The notes under the pieces were generated by a model. The model made no database searches, was not told the origin of the DNA, and was given only the letters and a program-made list of their open reading frames with translations. A program made the translations under genes and the position numbers. Of a stretch of DNA of 33,913 nucleotides, positions 7,872 through 15,784 are shown in pieces. The DNA is taken from assembly GCF_900659615.1 (NCBI RefSeq), contig NZ_CAACUY010000086.1, forward strand, positions 1 to 33,913, written 5' to 3'. This stretch comes from Actinomadura fibrosa (GTDB lineage Bacteria; Actinomycetota; Actinomycetes; Streptosporangiales; Streptosporangiaceae). How positions within the stretch are numbered: the first letter of the stretch is position 1; each line of letters opens with the position of its first letter.

Positions 7872-9053
7872 TCAGTCGAGGATCTTGCGGAGGCCGTCGG
7901 CGACCCGCCGCTGCTGCTCGTCGGTGATCTGCGGGAACATCGGCAGCGACAGGATCTCCGCGGCGGCCGCCTCGGTCACCGGGAAGTCGCCGGGGCCGTG
8001 CCCGAGCCGCCGGAACGCCGGCTGGAGGTGCACCGGGACCGGGTAGTGGACGCCGGTCCGCACGCCGAGCTCGCCGAGCCGCCGGGCGACCTCGTCCCGG
8101 TCGGGGACGCGGACCACGTACAGGTGCCAGACGTGGTCCTCCCCGGCGGGCGGCGGCAGGACGACGCCGGGGACGCCGTCCAGCAGCTCGGCGTAGCGGG
8201 CGGCGGCGGCGCGGCGGGACGCGTTCCATCCGGCCAGGCGCCGCAGCTTGGCCCGCAGGACGACGGCCTGGAGGGTGTCCAGCCGCGAGTTCATCCCCAC
8301 GACCTCGTGGTGGTACTTGCGGTCGCTGCCGTGGTCGCGGAGCAGCCGGACCGCGCGGGCCAGCTCCGCCGAACCGGTGGTGATCGCGCCCGCGTCGCCG
8401 TAGGCACCGAGGTTCTTACCGGGGTAGAAGCTGGTGGCGGCGATGGCGCCGGACGCCCCGCCCGTGGCCGCGTCCGTGGCCGCCGCGGGGACGGCGCCCT
8501 GCGACTGCGCCGCGTCCTCCAGCACCGGCGGCCCGAGCTCCAGCAGCGGGCGGACATCGGCGAGCCTGCCGTACAGGTGCACGGGAATGATCGCGCCGGT
8601 GGACGGGCCGGTCGCCGCGGCGGCGAGCGCCGGGTCGATCAGCAGGGTCGCGGGATCGACGTCCACCAGGACCGGGCGGGCGCCCGCGCGGACGACGGCC
8701 TCGGCGGTGGCGATGAACGTGTTGGCGGGCAGGACGACCTCCGCGCCTGGCCCGACGCCGAGCGCGCGCAGGGCCAGCTCCAGCGCGTCGGTGCCGTTGG
8801 CGACGCCGACGCAGTGGGCGGCGCCCGTGAAGTGCGCGTAGTCGCGCTCGAACGCGCCGACCTCCTCGCCGTTCACGAACGCCGTGGCGGCGAGGACGCG
8901 GTCGAAGCCCGCGCGGACCTGCCGCTCCACCTCGGCGTGCGCGGCGGCCAGGTCGACGAAGGGCACCTCGCCGCACGCGTCCGCGCCGGTCGTACCTCCG
9001 CCGGTCGTACCTCCGCCGGTCGGGTGTCCGCCGTTCGCCGTGCTGTCGGTCAT
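7872..9053 (-). CDS. DegT/DnrJ/EryC1/StrS sugar aminotransferase (first copy)
   Basis: The protein has 393 residues. It carries the PLP-dependent sugar aminotransferase signature: PFVDL near the start, GVANGTDALELAL (phosphate binding), the VLEDAAQSQGA patch (Asp about 180, pyridine ring), and SFYPGKNLGAYGDAG with the Schiff-base Lys about 213. Family members transfer an amino group, usually from glutamate, to a keto-sugar nucleotide. The closest remembered types are FdtB/QdtB/WlbC-like 3-aminotransferases, but the position aminated cannot be read from sequence. The N-terminal 30 residues are Gly/Thr-rich and encoded by 15-bp tandem repeats. The start ATG shares one base with the stop of the NeuD-like gene (TGATG), so coupling is likely. 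The two may amine and then acylate the same sugar. Confidence 0.9.
   Translation of the reverse strand: MTDSTANGGHPTGGGTTGGGTTGADACGEVPFVDLAAAHAEVERQVRAGFDRVLAATAFVNGEEVGAFERDYAHFTGAAHCVGVANGTDALELALRALGVGPGAEVVLPANTFIATAEAVVRAGARPVLVDVDPATLLIDPALAAAATGPSTGAIIPVHLYGRLADVRPLLELGPPVLEDAAQSQGAVPAAATDAATGGASGAIAATSFYPGKNLGAYGDAGAITTGSAELARAVRLLRDHGSDRKYHHEVVGMNSRLDTLQAVVLRAKLRRLAGWNASRRAAAARYAELLDGVPGVVLPPPAGEDHVWHLYVVRVPDRDEVARRLGELGVRTGVHYPVPVHLQPAFRRLGHGPGDFPVTEAAAAEILSLPMFPQITDEQQRRVADGLRKILD
8985..9029. repeat. 15-bp tandem repeat (three units) in aminotransferase gene
   Basis: Two identical units gccggtcgtacctcc (8985-8999, 9000-9014) are followed by a diverged third (9015-9029). They encode the Gly-Gly-Thr-Thr-Gly repeats near the aminotransferase N terminus, before the family's conserved domain, and could vary in number without harming the enzyme. 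Confidence 0.85.
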
Positions 9054-9703
9054 CACGCTTCCTTCCTCTGCGGGGCGGGACGCAGGCGGCGGGCGGGCGC
9101 GCCGGCCCAGACCTCGCCGGGCGGGACGTCCCGCAGGACGACGGCGCCCATGCCGACCAGGGCGCCCGCGCCGATCTCGACGCCCTCGCGGACGAGCGCC
9201 CCGGCGCCGACGTAGGCTCCGGCGCGCACCCGGACCCCGCCGCCGAGCCGGACGCCGGAGGCGATGGTGGCGTAGTCCTCGATCACGTCGTCGTGGGTGA
9301 CGGTGACGTGCGGCATGACCGCGACGTGCGCGCCGACCAGGGCCGACGCGGTGAGCACGGTCTGGGCGAGCACGACCGAGCCGGGGCCGATCCGCGAGGA
9401 CGGCGACACCCACGCGGTGGGGTGGACGATCGTCGCGTACCGGTCCGGCGCGAGGCCGAGCGCGCGGACGATCCGCTCGCGGCTGCCGTAGTCGCGGGGG
9501 CTGCCGGTGCAGACGGCGACCTGGACGCCGGGCAGCGCCGCGACGTCCGCGCGGCCGCCGAGGATGGGCACGCCGTCCACCTCGTGCCCGCGCCGGGGGT
9601 CGTCCTCGGCGAAGCCCAGCAGCCGCCATCCGGGCAGCGCGGTCACGGTCTGCGCGGTCTCGCGGCCCAGCCCGCCCGCACCGAAGATCACCAGGTCAGG
9701 CAT
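9053..9703 (-). CDS. NeuD/PglD-family sugar O/N-acyltransferase
   Basis: The protein has 216 residues. The N terminus has the small Rossmann-like PglD domain (LVIFGAGGLGRETAQTV). The second half is a left-handed beta-helix of hexapeptide repeats (VLTASALVGAHVAVMPHVTV, IGAGALVGMGAVVLRDV). Members acetylate amino groups of UDP-amino-sugars (PglD) or hydroxyls of sialic acid (NeuD). The adjacent DegT aminotransferase, whose start overlaps this stop, favours N-acylation of the new amino group; this is an inference. The His in the MPHVTVTHDD patch is a candidate catalytic base. The 5' end overlaps the flippase gene by 8 bp. Confidence 0.85.
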   Translation of the reverse strand: MPDLVIFGAGGLGRETAQTVTALPGWRLLGFAEDDPRRGHEVDGVPILGGRADVAALPGVQVAVCTGSPRDYGSRERIVRALGLAPDRYATIVHPTAWVSPSSRIGPGSVVLAQTVLTASALVGAHVAVMPHVTVTHDDVIEDYATIASGVRLGGGVRVRAGAYVGAGALVREGVEIGAGALVGMGAVVLRDVPPGEVWAGAPARRLRPAPQRKEA

Positions 9704-11153
9704 CGGCGCCCTCCAGGCTCCGCAGGCCGGACAGGGCGCCGCGCGTCCGGCGCAGCAGCAGGCCGATCGCCGCGAGCGCGACCGTCCCGGCGACGGCGAG
9801 CGCGATCACGTCCAGGGGGATGGCGGCGTGCGCGGCGACGGCGGCGAGCCCGACCCCCGCGGCGATCGCGGCGGGCGGCCCGATCCGGGCGAGGACGGCG
9901 CGCGTCCCGACTCCGGCGCGGTGCAGCTCCCACAGGTACATCGGCAGGACGACGAGCGCGGCGACCGCGACGTGCGCCGCGCCCACCCCGGAGACGCCCT
10001 TCGCGTGCGCCCCGGCGACGAGCGCCGGGACGAGGACGACCAGCCAGATGAGCTGCACGGTGAACACGGCGCGGGAGCGGGCGAGCACGACGAAGTAGTC
10101 GTACATCAGCTCGAACATGATCCGGAGGCCGCCGAGGATCGCGAGCCACAGCAGCGCGTCCGCGGCGGGCCCCCACCGGTCGCCGTAGACGAGCCGGATC
10201 AGCGGTTCGGCGGCGCCCGACAGCAGCAGGCAGACGGGCAGCGTCAGCCCGGCGAGCAGGCCCGCCGTGGACAGGAACGCGCCGCGCAGCGCGGGCGGGT
10301 CGTGCTGGAGCCGCGCGAACGCGGCGGGCGCGACGCTCCGGACCGGTTGCGAGAACATCGTGACCGGCCACTGCGACAGGTTGAACGCGAGGACGTAGAA
10401 GCCGAGCGCGGTGGCGCCGAGCACGTGGCCGACGACGACCTGGTCGACGGTGTTCACGGCGAACACGACGATGCTGGACCCGGCGAGCGGGACCCCGAAG
10501 CGCAGCAGCGCCCGCGCCCGGCCGGGGTCGAACCCGAACCGCATCGACCCGGGCGCCGCGCGGACCAGCAGGACGGCGGACGCCGCCGATCCCGCGAGCC
10601 GTCCGACCGCGAGGCTCATCGCGCCCGTCCCGGTCGCGGCGAGCGCGATGGACACGAGCGCGCCGCCCCAGTTGTTGACCTGGTCGGCGAGCATCTTGCG
10701 GTCCTGCCGGAAGCCGCGCTGGAGCAGCGCGGCGGGCACCGCGACGAACCCGCTGACGACGACGCTGAGCGTGAGCAGCCGGATCACGCCGGACGCGCCG
10801 GGCGCGCCCATCGACGACGCGAACGCCGGCGCGCCGAGGTAGCAGCCCGCGTAGATGGCGAGGCTGGACGCGACCGAGATCGTCGCGACGGTCGGCGCGA
10901 TCTCCTCGGGGTCGCCCGGCCAGCGGACGATCGCGAGGCTGACGCCCAGCTCGTGGAAGCTGAGCACGGCGAGCAGCGCGACCATCGCGACGGCGAACAC
11001 GCCGAACTCGGCGGGGCCGAGCAGCCGGGCCAGCGCGATCCCGATCGCGAGCGTGCCGAGCCGCCCGACCGCGGTGTTGACGAGGCTCCAGCCGAGCGCC
11101 CGGGACGCCTTCCCGAACAGAGAGTCGTCGTCACCGACGGTCAGCCGCGTCAC
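9696..11153 (-). CDS. Wzx-type oligosaccharide flippase (MATE/MOP superfamily)
   Basis: This 485-residue membrane protein has about 12-14 hydrophobic segments. The N-terminal region (ALGWSLVNTAVGRLGTLAIGI followed by ARLLGPAEFGVFAVA) is the hallmark of the polysaccharide-biosynthesis/flippase family (Polysacc_synt, WzxC/TuaB-like). LQRGFRQDRK and the second-half LRFGVPLAGSSIVVFAVNTVDQVVVGHVLG add support. It should move undecaprenyl-PP-linked repeat units across the membrane for the Wzy-like polymerase. The start is GTG 11153, overlapping the GT4 stop as GTGA. The 3' end overlaps the NeuD-like gene by 8 bp. Confidence 0.88.
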   Translation of the reverse strand: MTRLTVGDDDSLFGKASRALGWSLVNTAVGRLGTLAIGIALARLLGPAEFGVFAVAMVALLAVLSFHELGVSLAIVRWPGDPEEIAPTVATISVASSLAIYAGCYLGAPAFASSMGAPGASGVIRLLTLSVVVSGFVAVPAALLQRGFRQDRKMLADQVNNWGGALVSIALAATGTGAMSLAVGRLAGSAASAVLLVRAAPGSMRFGFDPGRARALLRFGVPLAGSSIVVFAVNTVDQVVVGHVLGATALGFYVLAFNLSQWPVTMFSQPVRSVAPAAFARLQHDPPALRGAFLSTAGLLAGLTLPVCLLLSGAAEPLIRLVYGDRWGPAADALLWLAILGGLRIMFELMYDYFVVLARSRAVFTVQLIWLVVLVPALVAGAHAKGVSGVGAAHVAVAALVVLPMYLWELHRAGVGTRAVLARIGPPAAIAAGVGLAAVAAHAAIPLDVIALAVAGTVALAAIGLLLRRTRGALSGLRSLEGADA

Positions 11154-12526
11154 CGCCCCTCCCCACCAGGCTCGCCGCGTGCGGCCTCGCCCGGCACGGC
11201 CTCGCCGGACGCGGGCTTGCCGGGCGCGGCCCTGTCGGGCGCGGTCTTGCCGGACGCGGCCTTGCCGGACGCGGGCTCATCGCGCGCGGCCTTGGCGGCT
11301 ACGGCGTTGAAGTCGTCGCGGGGGGCCGTTCCGCGGAGTTTGCGGGCCTTGCGGGCGGTCTTGTAGGCGACGACGCGGGCGGCGGTGGACGCCGCGTCCC
11401 AGCGGCGGGCGAGGGCCCGGCCGATCGGGTCGGTCGCCGCGCGGGCCGCGAGCGCGTCCTGGTAGATGCGCTCCTGCACGGTCGCGGCGCGCTCCAGGCC
11501 AAACCGCCCGGTGACGAGCCGCCGCCCGTAGTCGCCGAGCTCCTTGCGCCGCACGTCGTCGGCGAGGGCGCGGAGGATCTCCGCGAGCCGGTCACCGCCG
11601 CGCCCGCCGACGCCGTACCAGCCCTGTTCGAGGAACGTCGCGCTCGTGTCCGGGTCGAGGAGCTCGAAGAAGCCCCGCTCCCCCTGGACGATCAGCGGGC
11701 GGGCGAACGCGAGGGCGCGCAGGGCCGAGCCGCCCATGCCGAGCGCGATGGACGCGGCCGCGTAGGCGGGGCGGGGGTCGTCGAGCGGGCCGGTGAGCAC
11801 GACGGCGAGGCGTCCCGCGCGGGCGTTGGCCTCGGCGGCGCGCGCCTCGACCTGGCCGCGGCACGGCCCGTCCCCGACGATGATCAACCGCAGCGGCAGC
11901 TCGTCCGCGAGCCGCCCGACCACGTCGATCGCCGTGAGCACGCCCTCCAGCTTGAGTTCGGCGACGAGCCGGCAGACGACCACGACGTCCAGCGGGCCGG
12001 GGTCCAGGCCGAAGCGGGCGCGGAACGCGGCGGTCGGGTGCCCGGGCGCGTTGGCCCGCACGTCCACCGGCGGCTCGATGAGGTGGACGGCGCCGGTGCG
12101 GCGGCCCCGCCGGTCCAGGACGTCCCGCCGGATCTGCCGGGTGCCGACGACGAGCGGCAGCGACGGCGGCAGGAACGGCGCGACGGCCATCGACATCACC
12201 GTGCACACGGCCGCGACGCCCGGGCGGCCCCGCGCCGTGTAGAACGCCTCGACGCCCGGCGGCCACTCGTAGCCGTGGACGACGTCGATGCCGCGCTCGG
12301 CGACGAGCCCGCGCAGCGTCCGGACGGTCGCCGGGGACGGGCGGCGGCGGCCCGGGTCGAGCGGGACGTGCTCGATCCCGGCGTCGCGGACCCGGTCCAC
12401 CAGCGGGCCGGGCTCGCCCGCGACGACGACCTCGTGGCCGAGGTCGCGGACGGCGGCGGCCAGCTCGATCGCGTTGAGCTGGCTGCCGCCGATCTCCATC
12501 GCGTGCGGGTAGACGAGGATCCTCAT
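11150..12526 (-). CDS. GT4-type glycosyltransferase with low-complexity tail
   Basis: The protein has 458 residues. It begins MRILVYPHAMEIGGSQLNAIELA, the GT-B N-terminal pattern. The C-terminal nucleotide-sugar domain has VVVCRLVAELKLEGVLTAI, LIIVGDGPCRGQVEARA and a modified EX7E region (GMGGSALRALAFARPLIV), where the usual first Glu appears replaced. After about residue 413 there is a repeated A-S/P-G-K/E tail of about 45 residues without homology to the family. The enzyme probably adds one sugar of the repeat unit at the inner membrane face. ATG 12526 overlaps the aminotransferase stop as ATGA, and its own stop overlaps the flippase start. Confidence 0.82.
   Translation of the reverse strand: MRILVYPHAMEIGGSQLNAIELAAAVRDLGHEVVVAGEPGPLVDRVRDAGIEHVPLDPGRRRPSPATVRTLRGLVAERGIDVVHGYEWPPGVEAFYTARGRPGVAAVCTVMSMAVAPFLPPSLPLVVGTRQIRRDVLDRRGRRTGAVHLIEPPVDVRANAPGHPTAAFRARFGLDPGPLDVVVVCRLVAELKLEGVLTAIDVVGRLADELPLRLIIVGDGPCRGQVEARAAEANARAGRLAVVLTGPLDDPRPAYAAASIALGMGGSALRALAFARPLIVQGERGFFELLDPDTSATFLEQGWYGVGGRGGDRLAEILRALADDVRRKELGDYGRRLVTGRFGLERAATVQERIYQDALAARAATDPIGRALARRWDAASTAARVVAYKTARKARKLRGTAPRDDFNAVAAKAARDEPASGKAASGKTAPDRAAPGKPASGEAVPGEAARGEPGGEGR
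11165..11285. repeat. Imperfect 15-bp-unit repeats encoding the GT4 tail
   Basis: Units related to gacgcgggcttgccg recur about eight times and encode the ASGKx/APGKx/VPGEx pentapeptide-like tail of the glycosyltransferase. The frame is preserved because the units are multiples of three. This points to slippage-driven expansion at the 3' end. Confidence 0.7.
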
Positions 12527-13641
12527 GCGCGCGCCGCCACCGCCTCGGCGACCCGGTCCTGCTCGGCGGCCGTCATCGCGTGGAACAGCGGCAGGATCAG
12601 CGACCGGGCGGTGAACCGGTCGGTGACCGGCAGGTCCGCCGGGACGTCCGCGTAGGCGGGCTCCCGGTGCGCGGCCATGATGCCGCGCCGGGCGGAGATC
12701 CCCGCGTCCAGCATCCGCTGGAGGAGGTCGTCGCGGCCGATGGGGTGGTCGTCGGGGAGCAGCACCCAGAACGACTGGTAGTTGGTCCGGCCGTGGGGCG
12801 GGTCGCCCGCGCAGGCGAGGCCGGGCACGTCCGCGAGCAGCCGCCGGTAGCGCTCGGCGAGCTCCCGCCGCCGCGCCACGATCGCGTCGAGCCGACCGAG
12901 CTGCACCAGTCCCACCGCGGCCTGCATGTCGGTCATGCGGTAGTTGAAGCCGGTCTCCTCGTACTCCTCCAGGACGACCTTCGCGCTGCCGTGCCGGTCG
13001 GCGGCGCTCACGCTCATCCCGTGCTCGCGGAGCCGCCGCGCGCGCCGGGCCGCCGCCTCGTCCCGGAGCGTCAGCATGCCGCCCTCGCCGGTGGTGATCA
13101 GCTTGCGGGGGTGGAACGACCAGGCGGTCAGCTCCGCGCCCGCCCCGACGGGCCGTCCCTGGTACTCCGACCCGGCCGCGCACGCGGCGTCCTCGACCAC
13201 GGTGATGCCGCGCGGGTCGCACAGTGCCCGCATCGCGTCGAGGTCCGCGGGGATGCCGCCCTGGTCCACGAGGACGACCGCGCGGGTCCGCGGGGTGAGG
13301 ACGGCCTCCACGTCCTTGGGGGTCAGGTTGCCGGTGGCGAGGTCGACGTCCGCGAAGACGACCGTGCCGCCCGTGTACCGGACGGCGTTCGCCGTGGCGA
13401 TGAACGACAGCGACGGCACGACCACCTCGTCGCCCGGGCCGACCCCGGCGAGCAGCAGCGCCAGGTGCAGCGCCGTCGTGCAGGACGAGGTCGCGACCGC
13501 GTGCGCGGCTCCGGCCCGTCCGGCGAAGGCGGTCTCGAACTCGGCGACGCGCGGCCCCTGGGCCACCCATCCCGACCGGATGACCGCGGCGACCGCCTCG
13601 GCCTCCTCCTCGCCCAGCACGGGCCTGATGACCGGGATCAC
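12523..13641 (-). CDS. DegT/DnrJ/EryC1/StrS sugar aminotransferase (second copy)
   Basis: The protein has 372 residues. Family motifs are IPVIRPVLGEEE at the start, VATSSCTTALHLAL, VVVPSLSFIATANAV, VVLVDQGGIPADLDAM, VVEDAACAAGS (Asp about 151) and SFHPRKLITTGEGG with the PLP Lys about 180. It is clearly different from the other copy 3 kb away, so this is not a recent duplication. It should aminate a different keto-sugar or position. GTG 13641 is the start, with AGGAGG about 10 bases upstream, and overlaps the preceding glycosyltransferase stop as GTGA. The alternative use of family members as sugar dehydratases is unlikely because the PLP Lys is present. Confidence 0.9.
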   Translation of the reverse strand: MIPVIRPVLGEEEAEAVAAVIRSGWVAQGPRVAEFETAFAGRAGAAHAVATSSCTTALHLALLLAGVGPGDEVVVPSLSFIATANAVRYTGGTVVFADVDLATGNLTPKDVEAVLTPRTRAVVLVDQGGIPADLDAMRALCDPRGITVVEDAACAAGSEYQGRPVGAGAELTAWSFHPRKLITTGEGGMLTLRDEAAARRARRLREHGMSVSAADRHGSAKVVLEEYEETGFNYRMTDMQAAVGLVQLGRLDAIVARRRELAERYRRLLADVPGLACAGDPPHGRTNYQSFWVLLPDDHPIGRDDLLQRMLDAGISARRGIMAAHREPAYADVPADLPVTDRFTARSLILPLFHAMTAAEQDRVAEAVAARA

Positions 13642-14825
13642 GATGCGGGTTCCTCCTGCCGTGCGGGGACGGGGTCGATGTCCAGCAGCCGGGCGAGCGC
13701 GCGGGCGCGCTGCCCCCAGTCGTGCCGGGCGGCGAACTCCCGCCGCCGGGCGGTCAGCTTCGGGGTCCGCTCCACGGCGAGCTCCGCCTCGACCGCGCGG
13801 ACGAACCCGTCCACGGTGGCCTCGGAGCGGACGAGGTCCGCGCCGCCGGAGAAGCCGCGCAGCCATTCGGTCGCGGGCAGGTCCGTCGAGACGACGGCGC
13901 GGCCGGCGGCCAGGTAGTCCAGCGTCTTGATCGGGAAGCTCGCCCGGTTGAAGGCGTCGGTGCGGTACGGGGTCAGCCCGACCTGGATCGTGCTCAGGTA
14001 GGACGGCATCTCCCCGAACCCCTTGCGGCCCGTCCAGTGGACGTCGGGCAGCGCGGTCAGCGCGCGGAACCGGGCGGGCTGGTAGCCGGGGTCGTGCGGG
14101 CCGACGAGCACCAGCGGGTGCCCGGCGGCGGCGACCGCCTCCAGCAGCCCGAGGTCGATGCGGGCGTTGATGTGCCCCGCGAACCCGGCGGCGGGACGGT
14201 CGAAGCGGGGCACGTCCGCGGGCCACGGCGCCGTGTCGATGCCCGCGTACGCCTCGGGCGCGCACCCGTTCGGGACGAGCGCCGGGTCGCGGCCGTGCGC
14301 GCGGAACAGCTCGCGGAGCAGCGGCGACACGACGGCGACCTCGTCGGCGCGGGCGAGCATCCGCTCCCGCGCCGCGGCGAGCCGCCGCGGCGGCAGCCCG
14401 AGCAGCTCCGCCCCGGCGACCAGGTCGTCGGTGGCGTAGTAGAGGGTCCGCGCGCCGGGGACGGCGTCGAGGAGGTCCGCGCCGGCGGCGACCACCACCG
14501 CGGACACCCGCTCGTCGAGCTCGGCGGCCATCCGCCGGGCCGCGCGCCGCGCCGCCCGGCGGACCAGCGCGTTCGTGGTGTGGTGCAGGCCCGGCCGGTA
14601 CGCGCCGGGCAGCACCCGCGGGCACAGCCGCCACAGCGCCGGGCTCCGCCGCCGCAGCGCCGCGCCCCGCACCGAGTCGGCGAGGTGCGGGTGCAGCAGC
14701 GGCGTCGTGACCGACACGGGAGGATCGACGTACAGGACGGGCACCATCGCGCTCAGCCGGTCGGCAAGCTGCCGGTCGGTGCCCGTCACCCCTTCGTACG
14801 CCGATCCCCCGAAGTAGACGATCAC
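13638..14825 (-). CDS. GT-B glycosyltransferase (TuaH/GT1-like)
   Basis: The protein has 395 residues. It starts MIVYFGGSAYEGVTGTDRQLADRLS, followed by VLYVDPPVS, then LYYATDD, ADEVAVVSPLL, LVPNGCAPEAY, AAGFAGHINARIDLGLLEAV and, near the C terminus, a PYRTDAFNRASFPIKTLDYLAAGRAVVST patch. This is the usual layout of TuaH/WcaL-like GT-B enzymes, in which the FPIK-x-LEYLAAG region binds the nucleotide sugar. It is likely to add one residue of the repeat unit in the cytoplasm. GTG 14825 overlaps the epimerase stop (GTGA). The next gene also starts within its stop, so it sits in the middle of the coupled series. Confidence 0.83.
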   Translation of the reverse strand: MIVYFGGSAYEGVTGTDRQLADRLSAMVPVLYVDPPVSVTTPLLHPHLADSVRGAALRRRSPALWRLCPRVLPGAYRPGLHHTTNALVRRAARRAARRMAAELDERVSAVVVAAGADLLDAVPGARTLYYATDDLVAGAELLGLPPRRLAAARERMLARADEVAVVSPLLRELFRAHGRDPALVPNGCAPEAYAGIDTAPWPADVPRFDRPAAGFAGHINARIDLGLLEAVAAAGHPLVLVGPHDPGYQPARFRALTALPDVHWTGRKGFGEMPSYLSTIQVGLTPYRTDAFNRASFPIKTLDYLAAGRAVVSTDLPATEWLRGFSGGADLVRSEATVDGFVRAVEAELAVERTPKLTARRREFAARHDWGQRARALARLLDIDPVPARQEEPAS

Positions 14826-15784
14826 GCCTGCTCCAGCCGGGCGTCCCGCCACCAGGCGACCAGCCGCCGCAGCCCCTCCTCCAGGTCGACCTGCGCCTTC
14901 CAGCCGAGGACGCGCTGCGCCGCGGACACGTCGGCGAGCCGCCGGGAGACCCCGTTGACGGCGCGGGCCGGGCCGAACTCCAGCCCGAGGTGCTCCGCGT
15001 CCATGATCCGCAGCAGGGCCTCGGCCAGCTCCTTCAGGCTCGTCTCGGTGCCGCTGCCGATGTTGAACACCGCGTCGGTCGCGTCCGACTCGGCGGCGAG
15101 GAGGTTCGCGCGGGCGATGTCCTCGGTGAAGACGAAGTCCATCGTCTGCTCGCCGTCGCCGAGGATGAGCGGCGGCTCCCCCGCCGCGATCCGCTCCATC
15201 CACCGGATCAGGACCTCGGTGTAGAGACCGTGGACGTCCATCCGGGGCCCGTACACGTTGAAGTACCGCAGCGCGACGTAGTCGAGGCCGCGCATGGCAT
15301 GGAAGCTGCGCAGCATGCCCTCGTTGAACGCCTTCGCCGCGCCGTAGAAGGTGTCGTTGGCGTAGGGGTGCTGGTCCTCGGGCGTCGGGAACCGGTCCGC
15401 CAGCCCGTACACCGACGCCGACGACGACGCCACGACCTTGCCGACCCCGGCGTCCGCGGCGGCCTCGACCACCTCGTACGTCCCGTCCACGAGGACCTCC
15501 AGGGCGAGCCTGGGCTCCTGCGCGCACTGGGTGATGCGGATGGCCGCCAGGTGGAACACGACGTCCACGCCGTCCATCAGCGTCCGGACGAGGTCGCGGT
15601 CGCGGATGTCGCCCTCCTCCACCCGCACGGTCCCGGGCGCGTCCGCGAGGTTGGCGCGGCGTCCCCGGACGAAGTTGTCCAGGACGACGACCTCGGCCGC
15701 GCCCGCGTCCACGAGCTGGTCGACGACGGCGGACCCGATGGTCCCCGCGCCGCCGGTGACCAGGCAGCGGGATCCTTCGATCAT
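14822..15784 (-). CDS. NAD-dependent nucleotide-sugar epimerase/dehydratase (extended SDR)
   Basis: The protein has 320 residues. The nucleotide-binding motif TGGAGTIG occupies residues 10-17; LDNFVRGRRANL follows as in GalE-like enzymes. The SSSASVYG stretch supplies the catalytic Ser/Thr and YGAAK gives Tyr 147 and Lys 151. RYFNVYGPRM and the C-terminal LGWKAQVDLEEGLRRLVAWW are typical of UDP-sugar 4-epimerases. It probably epimerises a UDP-linked sugar for the repeat unit; substrate identity cannot be read. ATG 15784 overlaps the oxidoreductase stop as ATGA. Confidence 0.88.
   Translation of the reverse strand: MIEGSRCLVTGGAGTIGSAVVDQLVDAGAAEVVVLDNFVRGRRANLADAPGTVRVEEGDIRDRDLVRTLMDGVDVVFHLAAIRITQCAQEPRLALEVLVDGTYEVVEAAADAGVGKVVASSSASVYGLADRFPTPEDQHPYANDTFYGAAKAFNEGMLRSFHAMRGLDYVALRYFNVYGPRMDVHGLYTEVLIRWMERIAAGEPPLILGDGEQTMDFVFTEDIARANLLAAESDATDAVFNIGSGTETSLKELAEALLRIMDAEHLGLEFGPARAVNGVSRRLADVSAAQRVLGWKAQVDLEEGLRRLVAWWRDARLEQA

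Noticed and set aside
5230..8046. Long plus-strand open frame across the polymerase and lipoprotein genes
   Set aside because: It runs through two real genes on opposite strands and has an Arg/Gly/Pro-rich product, so it is a shadow of GC bias.
9507..11366. Long open frame on the plus strand opposite the flippase gene
   Set aside because: Highly charged, domain-free translation (Arg/Asp/Gly/Pro). The minus strand encodes a clean membrane flippase with good codon bias.
12523..13641. Second DegT gene as a recent duplicate of the first
   Set aside because: The two proteins share only family motifs and differ throughout, including around the PLP lysine, so they are separate subfamilies.
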